Part shown: piece after piece, positions 7,488 through 14,480 of the stretch | Numbering within the stretch: position 1 is the first letter of the stretch | Layout: the number at the start of each line of letters is the position of its first letter | Assembly (NCBI GenBank): GCA_018970625.1 | Contig: JAGWVZ010000033.1 | Location: 1-15,280 of the forward strand | Direction of reading: 5' to 3' | Origin: Myxococcales bacterium | GTDB taxonomy: Bacteria > Myxococcota > Bradymonadia > REDH01 | DNA length: 15,280 nt | The notes under the pieces: generated by a model | The model's database searches: none | The model's input: only the letters and a program-made list of their open reading frames with translations | What the model was told of the DNA's origin: nothing | Program-made: the position numbers and the translations under genes

Positions 7488-7868
7488 TCAGCCGACGAGA
7501 GAACGGCTGGCAGCGATACGCTGCAAGTCGCCGTTGGCCAGCAGAGCCTCGGTATCCGAAGCTCCACCGATGAGGAACCCGCCGGCGAAGACCATGGGGA
7601 AAGTGGGCCAACCGGTCCACATCTTGAGGGCATTGCGCTTACGCCAGTCCGAGAGGTAGCTGCCGTACTCCAGATAGGTGAACGAAACCCCGGCGTCCTT
7701 CAGGGCCTTTCGGGCGCGTTTGACAACAGGGTTCTGCGCCATGCCCACGACCACGACGGCATCGCGATCGACGGCGGCGCTGACCTCGTCAACAATGCTG
7801 CGGTGGTTTTGTTCGACTGCGGAGAGCGCGGCCGGATGAATGCGGGACTCAGGAAGAACTGGGCGCAT
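7488..7868 (-). CDS. Glutaredoxin-fold protein lacking active-site cysteines
   Basis: This 126-residue protein has the thioredoxin-fold layout of glutaredoxins. A beta strand (AVVVVGMA, 37-44) leads to the position where CPxC is normally found, then a helix (KRARKALKDAG), a second strand (FTYLEYG), a cis-proline motif WPTFP at 87-91 and the glutathione-contacting GG at 101-102 followed by ASD. The CPxC position reads NPVV (46-49), and there is no cysteine anywhere in the protein. It should therefore be unable to perform thiol-disulfide exchange or bind an iron-sulfur cluster through cysteine. A scaffold, glutathione-binding or regulatory role is possible but unproven. The ATG at 7868 has a GGAG Shine-Dalgarno 6 nt upstream (complement of 7875-7878). 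The gene diverges from the alkyltransferase gene across 174 bp. The family call is firm; the function is unknown. Confidence 0.83.
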   Translation of the reverse strand: MRPVLPESRIHPAALSAVEQNHRSIVDEVSAAVDRDAVVVVGMAQNPVVKRARKALKDAGVSFTYLEYGSYLSDWRKRNALKMWTGWPTFPMVFAGGFLIGGASDTEALLANGDLQRIAASRSLVG

Positions 7869-7884
7869 GAAGGGCTCCGTGAAG

Positions 7885-8025
7885 TTGCACGTTGGCCAGT
7901 TGCAGAAATTAAAAAGGATAGGCGCTGCGCATGGAATGCACGCCGATTGTGAACAGGTGCAATACGCGGTCACTTTCTGGTTGCAACCGGAAGAATTCCG
8001 GTGAATGCGCAACCTTTGATTGCAC
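7885..8025. promoter_or_regulatory. Cluster of TTGCA/TGCAA motifs in a divergent promoter region
   Basis: The gap between the glutaredoxin-like and alkyltransferase genes contains TTGCAC at 7885-7890 and 8020-8025, its complement GTGCAA at 7957-7962, TTGCAG at 7900-7905, and a perfect 10-bp palindrome GGTTGCAACC at 7979-7988. Repetition in both orientations suggests regulator binding sites serving one or both genes, but no known consensus is matched with confidence. Confidence 0.35.
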
Positions 8026-8042
8026 GTGTTTTCAGGTTTGCG

Positions 8043-8546
8043 ATGACAATCGTGGTTGAAACCCGGTACGGACCTCTGCGTGCTCGCTGGAACGAGGCCG
8101 GCGAGCTCGCGGCACTCTGGTTTCGGGAGACTCGATCAGCCCACGGCGAGAGCGCTGTGGTATCGCCGCCGATGGTGTGGATCGAGCGGCTGCGCGACGA
8201 GCTGGCGGACTATTTTGCAGGGCGACGGCACGGATTCAATGTAGCGCTGGCTCCGGAAGGCACGCCATTCCAACAGCGAGTTTGGCAGGCTTTGCAGACG
8301 ATTCCGTATGGCGCCACCCTCACGTATGGCGAGCTGGCGCAACAGATAGGTCAACCGGGTGCTTCACGCGCGGTGGGCGGCGCGAACGGTCGAAATCCAA
8401 TCGCAGTCATCATTCCCTGCCATCGCGTGGTCGCCAGCCAGGCCCTGGGAGGCTACACCGGAGGCGTGGACTTGAAACGATGGCTTCTGGAGCACGAGGG
8501 CTACAACAACAGCTCGCTATTCGGCAGCCTGCGCGCGGGCTTCTGA
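8043..8546 (+). CDS. ogt: Methylated-DNA--protein-cysteine S-methyltransferase (O6-alkylguanine repair)
   Basis: This 167-residue suicide DNA-repair enzyme transfers the alkyl group from O6-alkylguanine (and O4-alkylthymine) to its own cysteine. The acceptor is Cys126 in IPCHRVV. The helix-turn-helix region starts at TPFQQRVWQAL (74-84) and continues through IPYGATLTYGELA, and SRAVGGANGRNP at 108-119 supplies the arginine finger (Arg109) and asparagine hinge. GGYTGG at 136-141 closes the active site. The length matches Ogt/MGMT-type single-domain enzymes, with no Ada regulatory domain. The start at 8043 is chosen by family length, with CAGG 6 nt upstream; an in-frame GTG at 8001 has a GGAAG 7 nt upstream and would add 14 residues, so it remains a real alternative. 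The 3' end overlaps the convergent desaturase gene by 30 bp. Confidence 0.93.
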   Translation: MTIVVETRYGPLRARWNEAGELAALWFRETRSAHGESAVVSPPMVWIERLRDELADYFAGRRHGFNVALAPEGTPFQQRVWQALQTIPYGATLTYGELAQQIGQPGASRAVGGANGRNPIAVIIPCHRVVASQALGGYTGGVDLKRWLLEHEGYNNSSLFGSLRAGF

Positions 8547-9584
8547 CGCGTCGTTGTCGAAGCCTCGATAGTGCCGAACAATACGGCGATGCAGCGAAAC
8601 CGTGGGGTCAAACAGGAATCTGAACCAGAGCTTCGTCAGGCTGGTGTGGATGTGCAGGTTTCCGTAGACCTCGGGGGCCAGTCGGCGAACCTCGGGTAGA
8701 CGATTCCACGGCACCGCAGGGAAGTCGTGATGCTCATTGTGGTGGTACACGTTCAACGTCACCAGGTTCAGAGGACCGTAGTAGCTGTAGGTCTCCTGAT
8801 TTTTGTGGAAGATGAAGTGTTCCTGCACATAGCGGGCACCCACCGGGTGCGGCCCCAGACTAAAGATGAAGCTCGCGGCCAGATAGAAGAGCACCCAGGG
8901 CCCGGCGTACCACACAAGTAACGCATCGACCGAAAACTGAACCACCCAGTTGGCGAGCACCCAGGGCGTCATGAAGCTGATGCGCCCATTCTTGATGAAG
9001 CGGTTGGTGCGGAGCGACTGAATAATGGGAAATGTGAACTGCCACGCCAGCTTGCCCAGAAAGGTACGGCCGTAAAAATTGGCCTCGGCCACGCTGGCCA
9101 TATCGGCGTCGAACTCGGGGTCGCCCTGAAAGCGGTGGTGCTTGAGGTGATACACGCGAAAGCTGGACCCCACCGGGATGATGTCTGGCAGATTTGCGAT
9201 CCACGCCGTGAGCTCGTTCACAAAGCGTGAGCGAGACACACGGTCATGCGCGGCATCGTGGATGATGGCGCTGTTCGCGTTGCAAAAGAAGGCGCCTACG
9301 AAGAAGGCGACCAGCAGCATGACCCACCACGGCTGCTCTGACTTCGCCAGCCACACCGCGAGACCCAGCTGCCCTGTGGTCGACAGGATGGCGATGGGGA
9401 GCGTCCACGGATTGCGTCCGAACAGCTTCGCGATCTCGGGGTGTTTGCGCAAAAGGCGGCGACCGCGCGCCAGGTGCGGCTCGGCATAATCGACCACCAT
9501 GAACTCGCCGACCTTGATCTGAAACGAGTCGTCATTCTGTGAGCGAAGCTCTTCCGGCATACCGGCAGAAGAAGGAGCAACCAT
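8517..9584 (-). CDS. Sphingolipid delta-4 desaturase-like membrane fatty acid desaturase
   Basis: This 355-residue integral membrane di-iron desaturase has three histidine boxes: HDAAHD at 109-114, HLKHH at 146-150 and HNEHHDFP at 282-289. Hydrophobic spans lie near 58-81, 86-107, 206-228 and 229-244. The N-terminal block with EPHxxRxxxxxxxHPEIxxLFG (about 35-56) is the hallmark of the sphingolipid delta-4 desaturase (DEGS) N-terminal domain. The stretch ETYSYYGPLNLVTLNV before the third box closely resembles eukaryotic dihydroceramide desaturases. The probable substrate is the long-chain base of a bacterial ceramide or a similar lipid, desaturated or hydroxylated at C4. The start at 9584 has GGA 6 nt upstream; an in-frame TTG at 9629 would add 15 residues and an ATG at 9560 would remove 8. 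Nothing for sphingoid base synthesis (serine palmitoyltransferase) is in the window. Confidence 0.92.
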   Translation of the reverse strand: MVAPSSAGMPEELRSQNDDSFQIKVGEFMVVDYAEPHLARGRRLLRKHPEIAKLFGRNPWTLPIAILSTTGQLGLAVWLAKSEQPWWVMLLVAFFVGAFFCNANSAIIHDAAHDRVSRSRFVNELTAWIANLPDIIPVGSSFRVYHLKHHRFQGDPEFDADMASVAEANFYGRTFLGKLAWQFTFPIIQSLRTNRFIKNGRISFMTPWVLANWVVQFSVDALLVWYAGPWVLFYLAASFIFSLGPHPVGARYVQEHFIFHKNQETYSYYGPLNLVTLNVYHHNEHHDFPAVPWNRLPEVRRLAPEVYGNLHIHTSLTKLWFRFLFDPTVSLHRRIVRHYRGFDNDASEARAQAAE

Positions 9585-9682
9585 AAATCGTCCGAGGGTA
9601 CGAGGGCCAGAGGGGCCCGAAGGCGACAAAGCGGGTGAACGTCCCGCGTGACGGCGGGGCCACTAGCAGACACGCCCCGCTC

Positions 9683-9746
9683 TAGACAACCCCCAAACAC
9701 TACGGACGCTGAGTGATAAGTGGCTGTATTTTGTAGACAACTTGTC
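9683..9746. promoter_or_regulatory. Direct repeat TAGACAAC plus GACAACTTGTC inverted repeat
   Basis: Two identical 8-mers start 51 bp apart, about five helical turns, roughly 100-160 bp upstream of the desaturase start. The distal copy is part of an 11-bp inverted repeat GACAA-C-TTGTC. This is compatible with binding of one regulator to both sites. It is weak evidence because the motifs are short. Confidence 0.25.
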
Positions 9747-10051
9747 ACAGGAAACGACTATCGGGTCACAATCCGGGCTCGTCTTTGTACACACCATCAT
9801 GCGAACGTCACCGCGCCTGTTCCACAATCGCGCACTGGACTGTCCCGAGCGTCCACACCAGCGCACCGCCAACGTGGCCGGTGCGTCGAAACCGTCACGC
9901 TTGGCATAACGTTTGCGTATTGGTCCCTTCTGCCGCGATGGCCCAGAACAGGGTGTCGGGCGTCTGGTGTTGTGAGGTGCGCCCGTTTCGGGGCCACAGA
10001 CCCGATTCACCATGACTCTCGCCGTCTGAACTCTGCCCGACGCGGATGAAC

Positions 10052-10082
10052 CGTACTCCACTCCATGGAGTACGCGTACTCC
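10052..10082. promoter_or_regulatory. Interlocked palindromes upstream of the GT4 gene, candidate operator or mRNA hairpin
   Basis: CGTACTCC occurs at 10052-10059 and again at 10075-10082, with its complement GGAGTACG at 10067-10074. This creates a perfect 16-bp palindrome (10067-10082) overlapping a perfect 12-bp palindrome ACTCCATGGAGT (10060-10071). The array ends exactly where the AAAGG Shine-Dalgarno (10083-10087) begins and 14 bp before the ATG. A dimeric repressor could bind here, or the transcript could switch between two hairpins that affect ribosome access. Confidence 0.5.
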
Positions 10083-10096
10083 AAAGGTTTCATACG

Positions 10097-11545
10097 ATGC
10101 GCGTTGGTATTCTGACAGACTTCCCGTCCGTTGTGGTTCAATCCGGACCCGCCCTGCACACGCGGTTTCTGCATGATGGCCTCAGGAAGAGAGGCCATGA
10201 GGTGACCCTTATCGGTCCCGATACGAACGAGACCGCTCCTGTCGAGGGTGTCAAAAGCCTGCTCTTCAAGGGATATCCCTATCCCAGCCACCCGAACGTC
10301 AAGGTTGTCGTACCCTCTCCGTTGTCCCGGCTGGCCCACCCGCCGAAAATGGACGTCATTCACGGGCAGACCAACAACCACATCATTGAGTGGGCGAACT
10401 GGACGCGGAAGATGCACCGCACCGCGGTCCTGAACACCAACATCATTCACCTGCCCACGCACAGCCACTTCGTGCTGTCCGACAAGATGTACGACAACCG
10501 GGTCGTCCGCGAGATCGCGCAGCAGAGCGCCCTGAACGTGGAGCGGGAGTTTGCCCGCATGTACAACGACGGCGACTGCATGATCGTCCAGAGTCGATTC
10601 ATGGTCGATTACTGGCGTGAACGAGGCGTGACGGTTCCGATTGAGGTCGTGGGTCGACCCATTGACCCCTCCAAGTTCTCAAAGCTACCCGGTCGCGACC
10701 CTTACCCGGCAGCAGCCCAACCTGGCGCGCGTCTGGTGGTCGTTTGTCGTCATGACCGTGAGAAGAATCTGGAGCAGCTGCTCGAGATCTTCGATGAACA
10801 CATTGCTCCTGCGAACCCCGACGCCACGCTGACCATGATCGGCGGCGGCCATGCACATGATCACTACGTGCAGCTCGCTGCCGCCGGACGGCACGGAGAC
10901 CGGGTGTTCTTCCCCGGCGAGATCGCCCACGGCGAGCTTGTGAACTGGTACGCCTTTGCTGACGTATTTGTGTACACCTCGCTCTCCGAGACCTTTGGCA
11001 ACGTTGTCAACGAGGCCCTCTGGACAGGTCTGCCAGTCGTCGCTCTGGACGACCGGATGGGTGTGGCACATCAGGTCATGGACGGCGTCAATGGCTTCCT
11101 GATCAATCCGAATCGGGTCGATACCGATGCCCGCTTCGCACGCGCCGTCATTGGCCTGATCGAAAACCGGGAGCTGCGTCGCGAGCTTGGCCAGCATGCG
11201 GCGTCGTACGCGCGCAGCATGTCGGCACCCGACGTCGTCCTGAGCCGCTTCGAAGGCATCTACGAGCGCGCTATCCGGCGTGTCCACGACGAGATCAAGG
11301 TGCCGCTCATCGAACAGAGCAAGGCGCGTCAGCGATATGAGCTCGGGAAGGCTCTCGCTACCTGGGCACGCTACAACTACCTGCTGCTCGCCATTGGCAC
11401 TGCATCTTTCCGGCTCGGGCTCGGTCGCAAAGAACTCGACACCAGCGCCGTTGCCACAGCCAAACCCCGCGAGTCCGTGCTGCACGACTCCGGTCCATTC
11501 GTTCGCGTCGAGCCCAACCCGGTCACAACAGACGCTGCCGAATAA
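10097..11545 (+). CDS. GT4-family (GT-B fold) glycosyltransferase
   Basis: This 482-residue enzyme is predicted to transfer a sugar from a nucleotide donor with retention of configuration. The N-terminal Rossmann half begins MRVGILTDFPS and contains the acceptor-side HGQTNNH at 89-95. The C-terminal half has the donor-binding pair Arg218 and Lys223 in CRHDREKNL, the IGGG strand at 248-251, the ExxxxxxxE motif (Glu298 to Glu306, SETFGNVVNE) and the VMDGVNGFLI loop near 327-336. The tail after about 420 has a basic and aromatic segment (ARYNYLLLAIG) that could rest on the membrane. The acceptor is unknown: a lipid is plausible given the divergent desaturase, but a polysaccharide or glycoprotein is equally compatible. 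The ATG at 10097 follows AAAGG by 9 nt; an in-frame ATG at 10046 would add 17 residues that run across the palindromes and is not favoured. Confidence 0.92.
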   Translation: MRVGILTDFPSVVVQSGPALHTRFLHDGLRKRGHEVTLIGPDTNETAPVEGVKSLLFKGYPYPSHPNVKVVVPSPLSRLAHPPKMDVIHGQTNNHIIEWANWTRKMHRTAVLNTNIIHLPTHSHFVLSDKMYDNRVVREIAQQSALNVEREFARMYNDGDCMIVQSRFMVDYWRERGVTVPIEVVGRPIDPSKFSKLPGRDPYPAAAQPGARLVVVCRHDREKNLEQLLEIFDEHIAPANPDATLTMIGGGHAHDHYVQLAAAGRHGDRVFFPGEIAHGELVNWYAFADVFVYTSLSETFGNVVNEALWTGLPVVALDDRMGVAHQVMDGVNGFLINPNRVDTDARFARAVIGLIENRELRRELGQHAASYARSMSAPDVVLSRFEGIYERAIRRVHDEIKVPLIEQSKARQRYELGKALATWARYNYLLLAIGTASFRLGLGRKELDTSAVATAKPRESVLHDSGPFVRVEPNPVTTDAAE

Positions 11546-11771
11546 CACGTCATCGCCGACCGCGAACGGCCAGCATCGCCTGTCCGAGACGACCGTCTGT
11601 CGCAATGAACAGGGTGCTTCTCACCACCTGGCGGGCAGCGGATTTCGGCCAGCGGCCGTCTCGATTCAGCCGCGCTGCGTCTCTCAAATGTGTTGTGGAC
11701 AAGGCATACTCCACTGCGTCGATTACGTGAGCAGCAGAGGAATGACGGTCAACTGTTCTGGAACAACCGGG

Positions 11772-13118
11772 TTATGCCGGCGGAGGCCCCGGAGGAGGAC
11801 CAAACCCGGGCGGTGGGCCCGGAGGCGCTCCAAAACCCGGGGGCATGCCACCCGGAGGACCAAACCCCGGCGGCGGACCCGCAGGAGGACCAAACCCGGG
11901 TGGTGGGCCTGCAGGAGGACCAAACCCCGGCGGCGGACCCGCAGGAGGGCCATCATCGTCCTTCTGACGACGCGTATACAGGAACCCAAGGATGCCAAAG
12001 AAGAGCAGCGTGACGACAATGATCGCTACCCAGCTGTAGAAAATCTTGCCCAGAATGACGGTGATCGTCGTCAGTACCAGCGCCAGCGGGAAGGTGACCA
12101 CGTTCACAATGAAGGTCGTGCCTTTCTTCAGGAACGGCAAAATACCGGCGATGACGTGCAGGGGACCGAACACCATCTGCATGCCAAACCACATCATGAA
12201 GAAACCAACAATGCGCAGCACCCACATCTTGGCCGCCCGCTCAAACTTCATGGTCTCGACGGCCTCCTGACGGGTACCCGAGAGAACGCGGAAGAACGTA
12301 TAGCCGTCGATCTCTGCGGCGGTCAGACCGTTGCCCTCGGCCTTGCCGAACGCTGTGACCGTGCCACCCGGGCGCAATACGGTGAAGCTCACCCGTACGT
12401 CGCCCACCTGCGGCGCCGTCGCGTTCTGACCGTTCAGGTACAGCTGATTCGCCGAGATGGTATGGCCGGTGAGGGTTGGAGCGATAAGGCTCGCTTCCAG
12501 CTCCAGCGGCGCACCACCCGGCAGACCGCGACACTCCGAGCCCAGGATGCAACCACCCTGAACACCCGCTGTGGCGATGTTCCACGCGCCCACCTGAACG
12601 TTCGCCACCGAGAACGACTCGGATGGAATCGTCAGGTCGGGGTTCACGCAGCGCTGACCACCGTTGTCGCGTGCGCAGCTCTCGCCGCCGTTGTGAAAAC
12701 TCGCTGACGAAGCCGGTGAGGACGTCCAGTCGCGACGATAGGTGTATGTTGTCGTCGTCGTGGTGCTGCCGCCCGTATTGGTTTGCGTCTCAGACCGGGA
12801 ATCCTCGATCCACGCGAACATTTCGGTGTTACGAGACACCGTCACATAGGACCCCGCATTCAGAAACATCGGGTCGCCGATGGTCTCCGTTGTGGCCAGC
12901 GGTCCAGTTACGGCGACAAACTCGCCGGCATTGCTGCCCGCAGCATCAGGCGATACCGTGGTTGCCTGCTCGGAGAGCTTCGCCCAGTTGACACTCCCCT
13001 CCGTGCGGAAAATGACAACAAATGAGGCCAGAAAGAGCACAATCCCTATGGGAATCCCCATGAACGAACGCCCCAGGTTCGATAGAAACCCGGTGCGTGT
13101 AGTCTCCGTTGTAGCCAT
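11772..13118 (-). CDS. TMEM43-family membrane protein with Gly/Pro/Phe repeat tail
   Basis: This 448-residue protein matches the plan of the TMEM43 (LUMA, DUF1625) family: one N-terminal membrane helix (about 21-37), a large extramembrane domain, and three to four closely spaced helices at 298-330, 334-355 and 360-381. Family-like blocks include SDP/GDP before the middle region, the MFAWIEDSRSE stretch at 100-110, YTYRRDW (about 124-130), VGDVRVSFTVL near 237-247, and a helix-rich end. The central domain has extra cysteine loops (Cys147/Cys156 and Cys189/Cys195). After the final helix and an RRQKDDD anchor the protein ends in about six decapeptide repeats. In animals TMEM43 is an inner nuclear and ER membrane protein; the bacterial function is unknown. 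GGAGG lies 6 nt upstream of the ATG (complement of 13125-13129), a strong ribosome site. It diverges from the next gene across only 27 bp. Confidence 0.9.
   Translation of the reverse strand: MATTETTRTGFLSNLGRSFMGIPIGIVLFLASFVVIFRTEGSVNWAKLSEQATTVSPDAAGSNAGEFVAVTGPLATTETIGDPMFLNAGSYVTVSRNTEMFAWIEDSRSETQTNTGGSTTTTTTYTYRRDWTSSPASSASFHNGGESCARDNGGQRCVNPDLTIPSESFSVANVQVGAWNIATAGVQGGCILGSECRGLPGGAPLELEASLIAPTLTGHTISANQLYLNGQNATAPQVGDVRVSFTVLRPGGTVTAFGKAEGNGLTAAEIDGYTFFRVLSGTRQEAVETMKFERAAKMWVLRIVGFFMMWFGMQMVFGPLHVIAGILPFLKKGTTFIVNVVTFPLALVLTTITVILGKIFYSWVAIIVVTLLFFGILGFLYTRRQKDDDGPPAGPPPGFGPPAGPPPGFGPPAGPPPGFGPPGGMPPGFGAPPGPPPGFGPPPGPPPA
11775..11951 (-). repeat. 30-bp tandem repeats encoding the GPPAGPPPGF tail
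   Basis: About six 30-bp units at the 3' end of the TMEM43-family gene encode a ten-residue period: three GPPAGPPPGF copies, then GPPGGMPPGF, GAPPGPPPGF and a final shortened copy. The nucleotide units are nearly identical in the first three copies. The pattern is in frame and coding. Confidence 0.9.
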
Positions 13119-13145
13119 TCCAAACCTCCATCCATTCAGGTGTTG

Positions 13146-14480
13146 ATGTCTCGGACTCACGCGCCTTACCGTCAATCCCATAGCGTCGCAAGTATCGTCC
13201 GATACATCGCACTGTTCGCGACCGCTCTGGCTGGTCCGCAGCCACTCTGGGCCCTCGAACCAGAAGACCTTGAGCCCGTCTGGATGGCACTTTCAGAACA
13301 CACAACCGAACGCTTCATCAACGGCGAACCCGCTTCCGTGCCGTGGTCGTCGTTTCAGGAATGGCGTCGGCTGCGACGCGAACAAAACCTGGGAGACTGG
13401 CCCCTGTATCTGGCCGACGTGCATACCGACGACCTCGCGACAACCCTTCAGACACTCCACACACAAGGCTATCTGGAGCTGGAACGCGCCCTGCTCGTCG
13501 CAGCTGTGCAGGGCGGAGTCTCCGACCCGGCATCGGCGTGGGTATGGGACACCGCGCTCGCCGACTTCGCGGCCCACGTGGACTCCGACGCTGCCGCCTG
13601 GCTGCTGCATGCACGCGCAACCCAGCTGGGCTCGACCGCCGCCCTGCTTCCCGTCTCGTGCTTTCCACAGACACCCGAGGCCAGACGCGCGCTGGAGTCC
13701 ATGATCGCTGCCGAGACTTCCGCGCGCATGGCCCGCCCGCGCAACCGGGTCGAAACCGAGGTGGCTTTCACCGAGGCGCGCGCCAGGCTGGTGCTTCCGC
13801 ACCTCATGGAGCCAGCGGTCTGGGCGTCTCTCACCGCCCTGCGGGAGTCGCTGACGTCCACCGACGCGACCGGGCTGTTACCCAGCCCGGATGCCTGGCC
13901 AACGGAGCCTGGCTCGTGCGACCCCCGCACCGTCGCCAGCATCATGCGACTCGATGTTGCCGAGCCCGAGCTCTTTGCATCACAGGGGTGGGTGCTGCAG
14001 TCACTGGCGCAGCTCCATCGGGTGGGGCCCCTGATGGTGACCCGTTTCGTCGTCGGCCGATACCTTCGGGGAGACCTCACCGGACTACGCGCCCTCGCCG
14101 CTATCGAGGCCAACGCCGGTCGGCACGAACTCTGGCCTGCCCAGGCGATCGCGTCGCTGCTGGCTTCAGCAGCGCAACAAGGCGAACAGGCACTCGCGCT
14201 GAGCGAGTCCTTTGTGGATGCACGCGACCCGTTCCGACTCTGGGTGCGGGCCGAGGCGTTGCGCGCAGCCGAGCGATTCGCAGAAGCGCGTGACACCGCG
14301 ACGCAGGCTATCGACCGCGACCCCGGCTTTGGCGCCGCGCTCATCACCCGCGCGGCCTCCTGGGTCGGACTCGGCTTTCCGCAGGAGGCCAACGCTGACC
14401 TCGTCTTTCTTGAGACGGCCTGGGCAACGCTCCCCGGCTACGATGTCCTCATTGAACGGCTTGCCCGGGTCGTTCGCTAG
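13146..14480 (+). CDS. Secreted TPR-like protein of unknown function
   Basis: This 444-residue protein has a cleavable signal peptide: a basic start, hydrophobic core IVRYIALFATALAG, and likely cleavage after Ala36 in PLWA-LE. The mature part is almost entirely helical, rich in Ala, Leu, Arg and Glu. The last ~90 residues form recognisable tetratricopeptide-like helix pairs (RLWVRAEALRAAERFAEARD, then AIDRDPGFGAALITRAASW). Such repeats usually serve protein-protein contacts in the periplasm. I see no catalytic motif, and only two cysteines remain in the mature protein. The ATG at 13146 is preceded by AGG 5 nt upstream, a weak ribosome site; an in-frame GTG at 13140 would add only two residues. 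Its start lies 27 bp from that of the divergent TMEM43-family gene, which hints at joint control. Its TAG stop shares the palindrome CTAG with the stop of the convergent hydrolase. Confidence 0.77.
   Translation: MSRTHAPYRQSHSVASIVRYIALFATALAGPQPLWALEPEDLEPVWMALSEHTTERFINGEPASVPWSSFQEWRRLRREQNLGDWPLYLADVHTDDLATTLQTLHTQGYLELERALLVAAVQGGVSDPASAWVWDTALADFAAHVDSDAAAWLLHARATQLGSTAALLPVSCFPQTPEARRALESMIAAETSARMARPRNRVETEVAFTEARARLVLPHLMEPAVWASLTALRESLTSTDATGLLPSPDAWPTEPGSCDPRTVASIMRLDVAEPELFASQGWVLQSLAQLHRVGPLMVTRFVVGRYLRGDLTGLRALAAIEANAGRHELWPAQAIASLLASAAQQGEQALALSESFVDARDPFRLWVRAEALRAAERFAEARDTATQAIDRDPGFGAALITRAASWVGLGFPQEANADLVFLETAWATLPGYDVLIERLARVVR

Larger units (their letters stand above)
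9585..10096. other. Non-coding divergent region between desaturase and glycosyltransferase genes
   Basis: These 512 bp carry no convincing gene; the open frames in them have no recognisable domain or signal peptide and poor start context. The region holds two copies of TAGACAAC (9683-9690 and 9734-9741, 51 bp apart), the second within GACAACTTGTC (9736-9746). It also holds GC-rich potential hairpins in the desaturase leader around 9601-9660 and a palindrome cluster just before the glycosyltransferase. I see no clear sigma-70 promoter on either strand. Confidence 0.6.

Noticed and set aside
9720..10049. 109-residue plus-strand frame in the large intergenic region
   Set aside because: No ribosome site, no domain, biased composition, and it crosses likely regulatory elements; treated as non-coding.
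10685..11605. Minus-strand open frame opposite the GT4 gene
   Set aside because: It is antisense to a gene with clear GT4 motifs; no recognisable domain is present.
11775..11951. Regular repeats considered as a CRISPR array
   Set aside because: The units are contiguous, 30 bp, in frame and encode a protein tail; there are no unique spacers and no cas genes.
11280..12707. Long plus-strand open frame with Arg-rich repeats across the glycosyltransferase end and the TMEM43-family gene
   Set aside because: Its RRRTRRRTKP-type repeats are the antisense reading of the coding GPPAGPPPGF repeats, and it overlaps two well-supported genes.
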